Part shown: positions 8,696-16,571 of the stretch, piece after piece
Numbering within the stretch: the stretch's first letter is position 1
Layout of the letters: each line of letters starts with the position of its first letter
Assembly: GCA_035763745.1 (NCBI GenBank)
Contig: DASUAO010000041.1
Span: 1 to 34,962, forward strand
Source: DASUAO01 sp035763745
GTDB lineage: Bacteria > Actinomycetota > Acidimicrobiia > IMCC26256 > PALSA-555
Length of the DNA: 34,962 bases
Direction: 5' to 3'
Position numbers and translations under genes: made by a program
Notes under the pieces: generated by a model
What the model saw: only the letters and a program-made list of their open reading frames with translations
The model's database searches: none
Told to the model about the DNA's origin: nothing

Positions 8696-9082
8696 TCAGC
8701 GACGTGGGCGCTTCGTGGCCTTCTTCTTCGTGGCCTTGCGCTTCGCCGGCTTGCGCGCCGTCGCCTTGCGCTTCGTGGCCTTCTTCTTCGTGGCCTTGCG
8801 CTTCGCCGGCTTGCGCGCCGTCGCCTTGCGCTTCGTGGCCTTCTTCTTCACGGCCTTCTTCTTCACGGCCTTCTTCGGGGCAGCCGGCTTGGACGCGGGT
8901 GCGCTCGGGCTCGGTGGCGCCGGAGGCGCGGGCCGCGGCGCGGGCTCCCAGGCCGGCGGCGCGGGCGGCGGCGTGGGGGGCGCGACCGGTGGTCGCGGTT
9001 CCCACGCCGGTGGCGAGGGGGGTGGCGCAGGCGGCGGCGGGGACCCTCCTCCGAGCGGTGGGTTCGGGGGCCAGGTGGACAT
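8696..9082 (-). CDS. Histone H1-like Lys/Ala-rich protein with Pro-rich N-terminus
   Basis: A 128-residue low-complexity protein in two parts. Residues 1-58 are proline-rich with repeated PPAWEP blocks. Residues 60-128 are a Lys/Arg/Ala tail of KKKATKRKATARKPAKRK-type repeats, like the C-terminal tails of eukaryotic H1, bacterial HctB or mycobacterial HupB. Such tails bind DNA or RNA without sequence specificity, so a nucleoid role is plausible but not shown. There is no globular HU domain. ATG 9082 has AAGGGAG about 8 nt upstream, better than the in-frame upstream GTG at 9106. The tail is encoded by a 60-bp tandem repeat that could vary in copy number. Confidence 0.75.
   Translation of the reverse strand: MSTWPPNPPLGGGSPPPPAPPPSPPAWEPRPPVAPPTPPPAPPAWEPAPRPAPPAPPSPSAPASKPAAPKKAVKKKAVKKKATKRKATARKPAKRKATKKKATKRKATARKPAKRKATKKKATKRPRR
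8708..8849 (-). repeat. 60-bp tandem repeat, about 2.4 copies
   Basis: The sequence is identical to itself shifted by 60 bases across this span; it starts to differ at 8707 and 8850. Each unit encodes 20 residues of the basic tail (KATKRKATARKPAKRKATKK) and keeps frame, so recombination would change tail length in steps of 20 residues. Confidence 0.9.
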
Positions 9083-9198
9083 GGGCGTCGCTCCCTTCTC
9101 CGACACGACGCCGACTCGAGGCCGACGCGCGGATGATCACGCGGATCGTCGGGTCGAGCGTAACCCTTCCCCGGGCGCGAGTGGCAGATGCGTGACGG

Positions 9199-9555
9199 TC
9201 AGCTGAAGGACTGACCGCACCCGCAGCTGCGCTGCGCGTTCGGGTTGTTGATCGCGAACCCGGCTCCCTGGAGGCCGTCCTTGTAGTCGAGGGTCGCCCC
9301 GCCGAGCATCTGCTGGCTCGCCGGGTCGATCACGACCTGGACGCCGTCACGCTCGACCCGGAGGTCGTCGTCGGCGACGTCGGTGTCGAAGAACATCTCG
9401 TAGCTGAACCCCGAGCACCCGCCCGGGCGCACCGCCACCCGCAGGAACAGCTCGGCGTCGCTGGCCTCGGCCTCGATGAGGCTCTTGACCTTCGCCGCGG
9501 CCGCTTCGCTCATGTGGAAGACCTGGTTGGCGTCGGTGACGGTGAACATCGACAT
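9199..9555 (-). CDS. erpA: A-type iron-sulfur carrier (ErpA/IscA family)
   Basis: A 118-residue HesB-like protein with the three carrier cysteines: Cys47 in RPGGCSGFSY and Cys111/Cys113 in SCGCGQSF. A-type carriers accept Fe-S clusters from the SUF/ISC scaffold and pass them to apo-proteins. AGGAG lies about 11 nt before ATG 9555. The gene follows a Cys-rich SufR-like regulator by 31 bp on the same strand, so the two are probably one transcript. Likely clients in this window are the 2Fe-2S fusion at 6006-7766 and the WhiB protein; that link is inference. Confidence 0.93.
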   Translation of the reverse strand: MSMFTVTDANQVFHMSEAAAAKVKSLIEAEASDAELFLRVAVRPGGCSGFSYEMFFDTDVADDDLRVERDGVQVVIDPASQQMLGGATLDYKDGLQGAGFAINNPNAQRSCGCGQSFS

Positions 9556-9586
9556 GGTCGTGCTTCTCCTGTTGGTGTGGTCGGGA

Positions 9587-10252
9587 TCAGACCCCGGCGC
9601 CGATGGCCACGGTCACATGGCACGGCTCGGGGTCGTACAACGTCGCGAACTCCTCGACTCTTCCCCCGCCGACCTGCTCCACGAGACCCTCGCACAGGCC
9701 ACGGTGCAGGTTGCAGACGAGCTCGGGATAGGCCTCCGCGAGCTCCTTGAAGGGGCAGTGCAGGAACTCGATCCGGGCGCCTCCCTCGGAGGTCCCGTCG
9801 CCGGGAGCCGCCACCGGCTCGAACCCCAGCCCGTGGAGCTCGGCCTCGAGCGCATCGACGCACGATCGGGCACTCGTTCGCCGGCCGGCGGCGCGGCCCC
9901 ATGAGGTCCCCGTCTGCACCGCCTCCTCTGGGCTCGCCCCCACCCGCTCGGAGAGCGCCCCGAGCAGGCCGGCCAGGAGCGCGTGGGCGGGCGGATCGAA
10001 ACCCAGGCCGGGGGCACCGTCGGCCAGGAAGTAGAGGTGCTGGGGTCGACCGACCGTCCCTCGGTGCACCGCTTCGACGTCCACGAGCCCGACGTCGCGC
10101 AGCTTCTCGAGGTGGAGGCGGATCGTGTTCGGGTGCACACCGAGACGATCGGCGAGGTCCTGCGCCGCGAGCGCGCTCGTGGAGGTCGACAGCTCGCGGT
10201 AGATCGCGTACCGCGTGTCGTCGGCGAGGGCCTTGAGGACGGGGAGCTCCAT
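9587..10252 (-). CDS. Winged-helix regulator with Fe-S-like cysteines (SufR-like)
   Basis: A 221-residue regulator. Residues 1-75 are an ArsR/DeoR-like winged helix (LADDTRYAIYRELST, ADRLGVHPNTIRLHLEKLRD). The C-terminal domain ends with four cysteines, Cys166 (HCPFKEL), Cys180 (ELVCNLH), Cys187 and Cys211 (EPCHV), arranged like the cluster ligands of actinobacterial SufR. The adjoining genes are an A-type Fe-S carrier downstream and mrp divergently upstream, so a role as an iron-sulfur sensor for this locus fits. A promoter with -35 TTGAAA and -10 TACCGT places the transcript start almost on ATG 10252. Whether a cluster or another metal is bound is not shown. Confidence 0.85.
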   Translation of the reverse strand: MELPVLKALADDTRYAIYRELSTSTSALAAQDLADRLGVHPNTIRLHLEKLRDVGLVDVEAVHRGTVGRPQHLYFLADGAPGLGFDPPAHALLAGLLGALSERVGASPEEAVQTGTSWGRAAGRRTSARSCVDALEAELHGLGFEPVAAPGDGTSEGGARIEFLHCPFKELAEAYPELVCNLHRGLCEGLVEQVGGGRVEEFATLYDPEPCHVTVAIGAGV

Positions 10253-10261
10253 CGCTCGTTG

Positions 10262-10290
10262 ACGGTAGCCCGCGACGGGCATATTTTCAA
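10262..10290 (-). promoter_or_regulatory. Promoter of the SufR-like gene, AT-rich operator candidate
   Basis: Minus strand: TTGAAA (10290-10285) and TACCGT (10267-10262) are separated by 17 nt, and the ATG follows 9 nt after the -10. This is the best -35 in the window. The sequence around it is unusually AT-rich (10281-10307), and an imperfect dyad CAA-N2-TTG overlaps the -35, which could be an autoregulatory operator. Confidence 0.6.
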
Positions 10291-10379
10291 GGTTGGTATT
10301 GTTTTTCCCAGCACGAGCAGTGGCACCGCCAGGTGCTGCCCGATCGCCCCGCCCCTCCCTCGCGTCAGGATCCGCCCCC

Positions 10380-11555
10380 ATGAGCCCAGTCACCCCCACC
10401 GTCGACCAGGTGCGCGGCGTGCTCGCCGGAGTCATGGATCCCGAGCTCAAGGCGAGCATCACCGACCTGGGGATGGTCGGCGAGATCTCGATCGACGCCG
10501 ATGGCGTGGTGACGGTGCCGGTGGTGCTCACCACCGCGGGATGCCCGCTCCGCCACCAGATCAAGGTCGACGTGGAGTCGAAGGTGCTCGGCCTCCCCGG
10601 GGTCGAGTCGGTCCGGGTCGAGTACGGGGAGATGACCGCCGAGCAGAAGGCCGCCGCGATGTCGCGCGCCCGGTTCCAGGCCCGCGAGCACGCCGAGCCG
10701 ACCGAGGTCGCGGCGACGACCCGGGTCCTCGCGGTCGCGAGCGGCAAGGGCGGCGTCGGCAAGTCGTCGATCACCGTGAACCTCGCGGCCGCCCTCGCGG
10801 CGCGAGGTCTGTCCGTCGGAGTCCTCGATGCCGACATCTGGGGCTTCAGCGTCCCGCGCATGCTGGGGATCGACGAACGGCTCGGCGGGACCGACGGAAA
10901 GATCGAGCCGGTCGACGTCCCGGTCGAGTCGACCGACGGAGGCACCGCCGGGCGCCTCGCGGTGGTGTCGATGGGGTTCCTCGTGGACGACGAGCGCAGC
11001 GCCCTGATGTGGCGCGGCCTCGTGCTGACCCGAGCGCTCGAGCAGTTCCTCACCGACGTTCGGTGGGGCGAGCTCGACTACCTCCTGATCGACATGCCCC
11101 CGGGCACCGGCGACATCCAGATGGGGCTGGCGCGGATGCTGCCGCAGGCCGAGATGCTGGTCGTCACGACCCCCGCGCGGGCGGCGCAGAACGTCGCGAC
11201 GCGTGTCGCCGACATGGCTCGTCGATCGCACATGAAGGTGGCGGGGGTGGTCGAGAACATGACCGAGTTCGTCACGCCGTCGGGCGAGCGCTACCAGCTC
11301 TTCGGGGAGGGGGGCGGTGCGGCCCTCGCGCTCGACATCGACGCGCCCCTCCTCGCGCGGATCCCGATCGAGTCCGCCGTCGCCACGGGTGGCGACCTCG
11401 GCCGACCCGCGGTCCTGGCCGCGCCCGACGGCGCCGCCGCGCGGGCGTTCCGCGATCTCGCGGAGGCGATCGTCGAGGACGTGCTCCCGCCGATCGAGAT
11501 GGCCGGATGCACCGCCCGGATGATGGAGCTGATCGGCCAGGTCGACGCGCCCTGA
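10380..11555 (+). CDS. mrp: Mrp/ApbC-type P-loop ATPase
   Basis: A 391-residue protein: an N-terminal FSCA/DUF59 domain (about 5-90) and a MinD-like ATPase with a deviant Walker A (ASGKGGVGKSS) near residues 120-130. The family carries or inserts Fe-S clusters and dimerises on ATP. The usual C-terminal CxxC is absent: where many homologues have CPxCG, this one reads FVTPSGERYQLFGEGGG. I recall similar replacements in other actinobacterial Mrp proteins. ATG 10380 is preceded by AGGA about 10 nt upstream. It is divergent from the SufR-like gene. Its stop is one base from the stop of the convergent metallo-beta-lactamase gene. Confidence 0.92.
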   Translation: MSPVTPTVDQVRGVLAGVMDPELKASITDLGMVGEISIDADGVVTVPVVLTTAGCPLRHQIKVDVESKVLGLPGVESVRVEYGEMTAEQKAAAMSRARFQAREHAEPTEVAATTRVLAVASGKGGVGKSSITVNLAAALAARGLSVGVLDADIWGFSVPRMLGIDERLGGTDGKIEPVDVPVESTDGGTAGRLAVVSMGFLVDDERSALMWRGLVLTRALEQFLTDVRWGELDYLLIDMPPGTGDIQMGLARMLPQAEMLVVTTPARAAQNVATRVADMARRSHMKVAGVVENMTEFVTPSGERYQLFGEGGGAALALDIDAPLLARIPIESAVATGGDLGRPAVLAAPDGAAARAFRDLAEAIVEDVLPPIEMAGCTARMMELIGQVDAP

Positions 11556-11556
11556 G

Positions 11557-12399
11557 CTACGTCGCCCTCCACGCCGATCGGACCGAGGTCCCGTCGACCT
11601 TGCCATCGGCCTTGAGCTTCACGAGATGCGCGTGGACCTGCCATCCCGCGGCTTCGACCAGCTCGGTCGGCAGGTCCTGATCGCCGTAGATCTCGCGCAC
11701 GAGGTCGCGCACCTTGACGTCCCCACGCTTGGCCACGAGCCGCAGGATCTGGCGCTCACGCTGCTTGCGGTGCGCGACGTACTCGTCGATCCGCGCCTTG
11801 GGCTCCTCGATCACATCCCCGTGCCCTGGCGCCAGCCTGCTGAGCCGGAGCTTCCGGAGGCGTTCGAGCGAGGCGAGATAGACCGCCATGTCGCCACCGC
11901 GCGCGGGGTTCACCACGGACCACGTCCCGTCGAGCACCGTGTCGCCCGTGAAGAGGAGCCGCTCCTCCTCGAGGCGGAAGCACACATGGTTGGGGGCGTG
12001 CCCCGGGGTGTGGAGCACCTCGAGCGCGAACTCGGTGCCCTCGATCGTGTCGCCGTCGGCGATGGTGCGATCGGGCACGATCCCGCTGCCGTCCTTGTCG
12101 CGCTTCGCGAACGCGAGGACCTCGGCGCCGGTCGCCTTCACCACCCGCGCCGTCGCCGGCGCATGGTCGGGGTGGGTGTGGGTGAGCAGGACCCAGCGGA
12201 CCCGTTCCCGCATCGACGCGCCCACGATCGCGTCGACGTGCGCCTTGTCGTCGGGGCCGGGGTCGATCACCGCGACCTCGTCGATCCCGACGAGGTAGGT
12301 GTTGGTCCCGGGGCCGGTGAACGGACCCGGGTTGGGCGCGACGATCCGCCGCACGAGCGGAGACAGCGCGCTCGGGACCCCGGGAGTGAGATCGGGCAT
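11557..12399 (-). CDS. Metallo-beta-lactamase-fold hydrolase, LACTB2-like
   Basis: A 280-residue hydrolase. Motifs: GTNTYLVG at the N-terminus, the metal-binding HTHPDHA, HTPGHAPNHV, FTGDTVLDG and LAPGHGDVI. A C-terminal winged-helix-like domain (about 200-280) is typical of the LACTB2 branch, whose characterised animal member is an endoribonuclease. It resembles mycobacterial Rv3677c in length and layout. The ATG overlaps the stop of the upstream Nudix gene by one base (TGATG), so the two are translationally coupled. Substrate not determinable from sequence. Confidence 0.88.
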   Translation of the reverse strand: MPDLTPGVPSALSPLVRRIVAPNPGPFTGPGTNTYLVGIDEVAVIDPGPDDKAHVDAIVGASMRERVRWVLLTHTHPDHAPATARVVKATGAEVLAFAKRDKDGSGIVPDRTIADGDTIEGTEFALEVLHTPGHAPNHVCFRLEEERLLFTGDTVLDGTWSVVNPARGGDMAVYLASLERLRKLRLSRLAPGHGDVIEEPKARIDEYVAHRKQRERQILRLVAKRGDVKVRDLVREIYGDQDLPTELVEAAGWQVHAHLVKLKADGKVDGTSVRSAWRAT

Positions 12400-13277
12400 C
12401 AGCGGGCTCCCGCAGCTCGTCGGTGCGTGGTCGAGTGCACCAGCGCATCGTCCTCGGCGTCGGCGTCGTCGCCAGGCAGTCGCACCTGCCATCCCTGGCC
12501 GGGGTTCATCACCCGGAGCGCCGACGCCGGCTCCTCCCACGCCCGATCGACCGCGGCGAGCAGTGCCGCGGTGTCGTCGAACCGGGCCAACGCCTGGAGA
12601 CTCCGGAACGTCGGGTAGATGAGCTCGATCTCCCGCCGTGCCGCCCGCCCCAGGGCGTCGTCGGGGCGCATCCACTCCGAGGCCACCGTCTCGTCGGCAT
12701 CGTGCACATACGCGTGGTCGGCGGGAGCGATCGCCACGAAGAACCACGTGTCGTACCGGCGGGGTGCCGGCGACGGCGTGATCCATCGGCCGAACGGTCG
12801 GAGTCGTCCGGCGTCGAGCACGAGCGACTCGGACCGGAGCATCTCGGCGAACGACCGCTCGCGGGACGCGATCGACGGTCGTTCGGGTGCCAGGCGCTCG
12901 CTGACCCTCGGATCGACCGGCTGTCCGGTGGCGCGCTCACGCGCGAGCAGCACGCCGCCTTCTTCGAAGGACTCCCGGATCGCGGCGGCCCAGAAGCCGA
13001 GCGCACCCGGGACGCCGAGCCGAGCGTCGGCCACGGTGTCGACGGTCCCGTGCACCAGACCGAGCATCTCGGGGGCGCGGTCCTCCGGGTCGAGCGCGCC
13101 ACCAGGAAACACGTAGGCGCCCGCGACGAACGCCGAGTGGAGGTTCCGACGCAGGAGGAACACCTCGAGCCCGGGACCTCCACCGACGGGCGGGCTCGCG
13201 TGGGAGTCACCCTCGTGCGGGCCTTCGCTCCTGGCGTCCCGCACCAACATGACGGTCGCCGCCTCGCGGGGCTCCAC
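12399..13277 (-). CDS. Nudix hydrolase, NUDT19/CoA-diphosphatase-like
   Basis: A 292-residue Nudix protein. The Nudix box is split: YVFPGGALDPEDR near residue 55 and AAIRESFEEGGVLLAR near 95, with an insert between, as in the NUDT7/8/19 type that cleaves CoA and acyl-CoA esters. The C-terminal half (GRWITPSPAPRRYDTWFFVA) also matches that type. GTG 13277 is the start; a TAGGAT hexamer sits 6 nt upstream. It is coupled to the metallo-beta-lactamase gene by a TGATG overlap. Given the acyl-CoA genes elsewhere in the window, CoA turnover is a plausible but unproven role. Confidence 0.85.
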   Translation of the reverse strand: MEPREAATVMLVRDARSEGPHEGDSHASPPVGGGPGLEVFLLRRNLHSAFVAGAYVFPGGALDPEDRAPEMLGLVHGTVDTVADARLGVPGALGFWAAAIRESFEEGGVLLARERATGQPVDPRVSERLAPERPSIASRERSFAEMLRSESLVLDAGRLRPFGRWITPSPAPRRYDTWFFVAIAPADHAYVHDADETVASEWMRPDDALGRAARREIELIYPTFRSLQALARFDDTAALLAAVDRAWEEPASALRVMNPGQGWQVRLPGDDADAEDDALVHSTTHRRAAGAR

Positions 13278-13283
13278 CGGACC

Positions 13284-13289
13284 ATCCTA
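13284..13289 (-). promoter_or_regulatory. -10-like TAGGAT, 6 nt before GTG 13277
   Basis: A TANNNT hexamer slightly closer to the start than in neighbouring cases. It lies in the 82-bp spacer divergent from selA. Confidence 0.35.
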
Positions 13290-13345
13290 CGCCCACCTCC
13301 GGCGACCTCGGTCCGACACCCGGCGAGCCGGTCGACCGAGGGGCG

Positions 13346-13351
13346 TACGCT
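13346..13351 (+). promoter_or_regulatory. -10-like TACGCT, 8 nt before GTG 13360
   Basis: Supports the selA start at 13360 over the upstream in-frame ATG at 13249, which would overlap the divergent Nudix gene. No -35 is evident. Confidence 0.45.
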
Positions 13352-13359
13352 CGCGCGTC

Positions 13360-14715
13360 GTGGATCCCCGGCGCGTGCTCCCCGCGATCGAGCGCGTGGT
13401 CGCCGCGCTGTCCGACGGCCACGACGCGCTGCCGCAGGTCGTGCTCGCACGATGCGCCCGGGACGCCGTCGACGCGGCGAGAGCGCGGGTCACCGACGGC
13501 GCCGAATTGGCGCCGGACGACGTGATCGCGGATGCGCGCGAGCGGGCGGAGCTCCTCGAGCGCCGGATGCTCCGACCGGTGCTGAACGCAACCGGGGTGA
13601 TCGTGCACACGAACCTCGGACGGGTGCCGTTGGATGCCGCAGATCTCGACGCGGCCGCTCGCATCGCCTCGGGCTACTCCAACCTCGAGTACCGCCTCGA
13701 CGAGGGTCGCCGCGGCTCTCGTCACGAACACGCAGGGAGTCTCCTCGCGCTCGCCTGCGGCGCGGAAGCCGGCATCGTGGTGAACAACAACGCCGCCGCC
13801 GTGCTCCTCGCGCTCGGCGCAGTTGCCCGGGACCGCGAAGTGATCGTCTCGCGAGGCGAGCTCGTCGAGATCGGGGGCGGCTTCCGCGTCCCGGAGATCA
13901 TGGCCGAGTCGGGATGCCGCCTCGTCGAGGTCGGGACCACGAACCGGACCCGCCGCGACGACTACGCGAGCGCGATCACGTCGGCGACCGCACTCGTCCT
14001 CAAGGTGCACGCGTCGAACTACCGGATGGTCGGCTTCACCGAGACGACGCCGGTCTCCGCCCTCGCCGGGTTGGGCCCTCCGGTCATGGTCGACGCCGGG
14101 TCGGGGCTGCTCGACGACCGCACCCCGTGGCTCCCCCACCGACCAGCGTGGCTGGCCGACGAGCCGGGGATCCGCCAGGCCGTCGACGACGGCGCCGACC
14201 TCGTCACCTTCTCCGGCGACAAGCTCCTCGGCGGCCCCCAGGCGGGGATCATCCTGGGACGGGCCGACCTCGTCGACCGCATCGCTCGTCACCCACTCGC
14301 GCGCGCGGTGCGCGCCGACAAGCTCACGCTCGCCGCGCTCCAGCACGTGGCGCTCACCTACCTCCGGGGCGACGCGGCCCGGCTGCCGTTGTGGCGCATG
14401 GCGACGGCGACGCTCGACGATCTCCGGACGCGTGCCGAGGTGATCGCTCGCGACGTGCCCCACGCGAAGGTCGTCGACAGCGAGGCCGTCGCGGGCGGGG
14501 GCTCGCTCCCCGGCTTCACGATCCCGTCGGTGGGCGTCAGCGTCGAGGTCGACGATCCCGACCGCGTGCTCGCCGGGCTGCACCGGCGCGACGTCGTCGC
14601 ACGGATCGTCGAGGACGCGGTGCTCGCCGACCTCCGCACCGTGGAGCCGGCCGACGACGTGATCCTCGCTGGTGCGCTCCGGGACGCGGTCGCGTCCGCT
14701 GCTCCGCCCCAGTGA
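13360..14715 (+). CDS. selA: L-seryl-tRNA(Sec) selenium transferase
   Basis: A 451-residue PLP enzyme that converts Ser-tRNA(Sec) to Sec-tRNA(Sec) using selenophosphate. Diagnostic segments: NATGVIVHTNLGRVPL, SGYSNLEYRLDEGRRGSRH, NNNAAAVLLAL, VGTTNRTR and the PLP lysine in FSGDKLLGGPQAG (Lys288). Length matches bacterial SelA. The start chosen is GTG 13360. The stop overlaps the selB start by one base (TGATG), so the two are coupled. No tRNA(Sec) gene (selC) or selD is seen in the window, and I find no selenoprotein here; they must lie elsewhere if the pathway works. Confidence 0.95.
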   Translation: MDPRRVLPAIERVVAALSDGHDALPQVVLARCARDAVDAARARVTDGAELAPDDVIADARERAELLERRMLRPVLNATGVIVHTNLGRVPLDAADLDAAARIASGYSNLEYRLDEGRRGSRHEHAGSLLALACGAEAGIVVNNNAAAVLLALGAVARDREVIVSRGELVEIGGGFRVPEIMAESGCRLVEVGTTNRTRRDDYASAITSATALVLKVHASNYRMVGFTETTPVSALAGLGPPVMVDAGSGLLDDRTPWLPHRPAWLADEPGIRQAVDDGADLVTFSGDKLLGGPQAGIILGRADLVDRIARHPLARAVRADKLTLAALQHVALTYLRGDAARLPLWRMATATLDDLRTRAEVIARDVPHAKVVDSEAVAGGGSLPGFTIPSVGVSVEVDDPDRVLAGLHRRDVVARIVEDAVLADLRTVEPADDVILAGALRDAVASAAPPQ

Positions 14716-16535
14716 TGCGAACGGTCGCGACCGCGGGCCACGTCGACCACGGCAAGTCGTCGTTGGTGCTCGCCCTCACCGGGACGGACCCGGACCGCTT
14801 CCCGGAGGAGAAGGCGCGCGGGCTGACCATCGACCTCGGCTTCGCCTTCTGCACGCTCGCGTCAGGGACAGAGGTCGGATTCGTCGACGTCCCCGGACAC
14901 GTGCGGTTCATCAAGAACATGCTCGCCGGGGTGGGCGCCGTCGACCTCGCGCTCGTCGTCGTCGCCGCGACCGAGGGTTGGATGCCCCAGAGCGAGGAGC
15001 ATCTCCGCGTCCTGGAGCTCCTCGGGGTCACCCGCGGCCTCGTCGTCATCACCAAGGCCGACCTCGTCGACGAGGAGACGCTGGACATCGCCCAGCTCGA
15101 GATCGAGGACCGGCTCGCCGACTCACCGCTGCGCGGGGCACCGATCGTCCGCTGCGACTCGATCTCGGGGCGGGGCATCGACGACGTGCGCGCGGCGCTC
15201 GACGAGCTCCTCGCCGGCGCGCCGCCGCCTGCCGACACGGGGTGCGCACGCCTGTGGGTCGACCGCGTGTTCGCGGCAAAGGGAGCGGGGACGGTCGTGA
15301 CCGGCACGCTCACCAGGGGGCCGCTCTCGGTCGACGAGGACGTCGAGGTGGGATCGGCGCCGCGCCGGGCACGGGTGCGGACGATCGAGACGGCCGGTCG
15401 ACGCGTGACGACCGTGGCACCGGGTGCCCGCGTCGCGCTGAACCTCGTCGGCGTCGACCACGACGAGATCCGCCGGGGCGATGCAGTCGTGACCGTCGGC
15501 GGCTGGACCCGAGCACGGGTCGCCGACGTGGCCTTGGAATGGGTCCCGGGGGCGAAGCGTCGCAAGCGCGGCCGCCTGCAGGCCTATGTCGGCTCGGGCG
15601 AGCACCGCGTGTGGTTCCGCGAGCTCGACGGGGCGGGTCGGTTCGCCCGTCTGCGGTTCGTCGGCCGGGTCCCGCTCGCGATCGACGATCGCGTCGTGCT
15701 CAGGGACGCCGGTTCGAGCAGCACGGTCGCCGGCGCGATCGTGCTCGACGTGGATCCGTCCTCCAAGGTGCGTGACGCGGCAGACGCGCTCGACCTGCCG
15801 CGCGACGCTCGCCTGCTCCGGATCCGCCCGTGGGCCACGGTCGCGGACCTGGCGCGCCTCGGAGGCTGGTCGGAGGAACACGCCCGAACCGTCGCGGCGG
15901 CGATGGTCGCAGACGGAACGGTCGTGGCCGTCGCCAGCTGGCTCGTGGCGCCCGAGGCGCTCGCGCGCACACGATCCGAGGCCGCGACGCTCGTCGTCGC
16001 GCACCATCGCGAACGGCCTCACGATGCCGGGATGGAGCTCGCCGCCATTGCCGGCGCGGTCGGCCTCGAGCCCGACCAGCTGCGCGCCGCGATCGCCGGG
16101 AGCACCGAGCTGGTCGTCGGCCAAGGCACGGTCCGCCACGCGTCCCACACGAAGGCATCGGACTCACCAGAGGCGATCGCCCTCGTCGCGGCGCTCGACG
16201 CGAGCCCGTTCTCGCCACCCAGTCCGTCGTCCATCGGCGCGCAGGACGCGCTCGTCCGGCCGCTGGTGCGCGAGGGGGTGCTCGTCGACCTCGACGGTGT
16301 GGTGTTCACCAGCGCTGCCCTCGACGCGGCGCGCGCCCACATCGTCGACGTGCTGCGCACGCGGGGCACGGTGACCGTCGCCGATGTGCGCGACGCCCTC
16401 GGCTCGACCCGCAAGTACGTGCTGCCGATCCTGGGCTGGCTCGACCGGACCGGGGTGACCCGCCGTCGCGGCGACGATCGGATCCCCGGACCGACGAGCG
16501 GCCTCGAACCGGCCCCGGGCACCGCCAGCGAGTGA
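14715..16535 (+). CDS. selB: Selenocysteine-specific elongation factor
   Basis: A 606-residue GTPase that delivers Sec-tRNA(Sec) to UGA codons marked by a SECIS hairpin. GTPase motifs: GHVDHGKSS (G1), VDVPGHVRFIKNM (G3) and ITKADLVD (G4). Beta-barrel domains II-III follow (WVDRVFAAKGAGTVVTGTL), and a C-terminal set of winged helices (about 380-600, including TVADVRDALGSTRKYVLPIL) binds SECIS RNA. ATG 14715 shares a base with the selA stop. A hairpin terminator follows the stop by 5 nt. Confidence 0.96.
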   Translation: MRTVATAGHVDHGKSSLVLALTGTDPDRFPEEKARGLTIDLGFAFCTLASGTEVGFVDVPGHVRFIKNMLAGVGAVDLALVVVAATEGWMPQSEEHLRVLELLGVTRGLVVITKADLVDEETLDIAQLEIEDRLADSPLRGAPIVRCDSISGRGIDDVRAALDELLAGAPPPADTGCARLWVDRVFAAKGAGTVVTGTLTRGPLSVDEDVEVGSAPRRARVRTIETAGRRVTTVAPGARVALNLVGVDHDEIRRGDAVVTVGGWTRARVADVALEWVPGAKRRKRGRLQAYVGSGEHRVWFRELDGAGRFARLRFVGRVPLAIDDRVVLRDAGSSSTVAGAIVLDVDPSSKVRDAADALDLPRDARLLRIRPWATVADLARLGGWSEEHARTVAAAMVADGTVVAVASWLVAPEALARTRSEAATLVVAHHRERPHDAGMELAAIAGAVGLEPDQLRAAIAGSTELVVGQGTVRHASHTKASDSPEAIALVAALDASPFSPPSPSSIGAQDALVRPLVREGVLVDLDGVVFTSAALDAARAHIVDVLRTRGTVTVADVRDALGSTRKYVLPILGWLDRTGVTRRRGDDRIPGPTSGLEPAPGTASE

Positions 16536-16539
16536 TCGG

Positions 16540-16571
16540 GTCGGCGCCGCGTGGGATGCGGCGGCGCTGAC
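16540..16571. terminator. Bidirectional terminator, selB / whiB
   Basis: GTCGGCGCCGC pairs with GCGGCGCTGAC (11 bp with one G-T) around a 10-nt loop, filling the gap between the convergent stops of selB (16535) and whiB (16572). Confidence 0.7.

Noticed and set aside
8708..8849. Repeats considered as a CRISPR-like array
   Set aside because: The units are contiguous without spacers and encode an in-frame 20-residue protein repeat.
13249..13359. Upstream ATG 13249 as selA start
   Set aside because: It would overlap the divergent Nudix start, and the added residues are Arg/Pro-rich and unlike SelA. GTG 13360 has the -10 spacing.
12423..14714. Long open frame running into selB from far upstream
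   Set aside because: The upstream part is arginine-rich shadow sequence overlapping the Nudix gene and selA. The ATG at 14715 with the TGATG overlap is the clear start.
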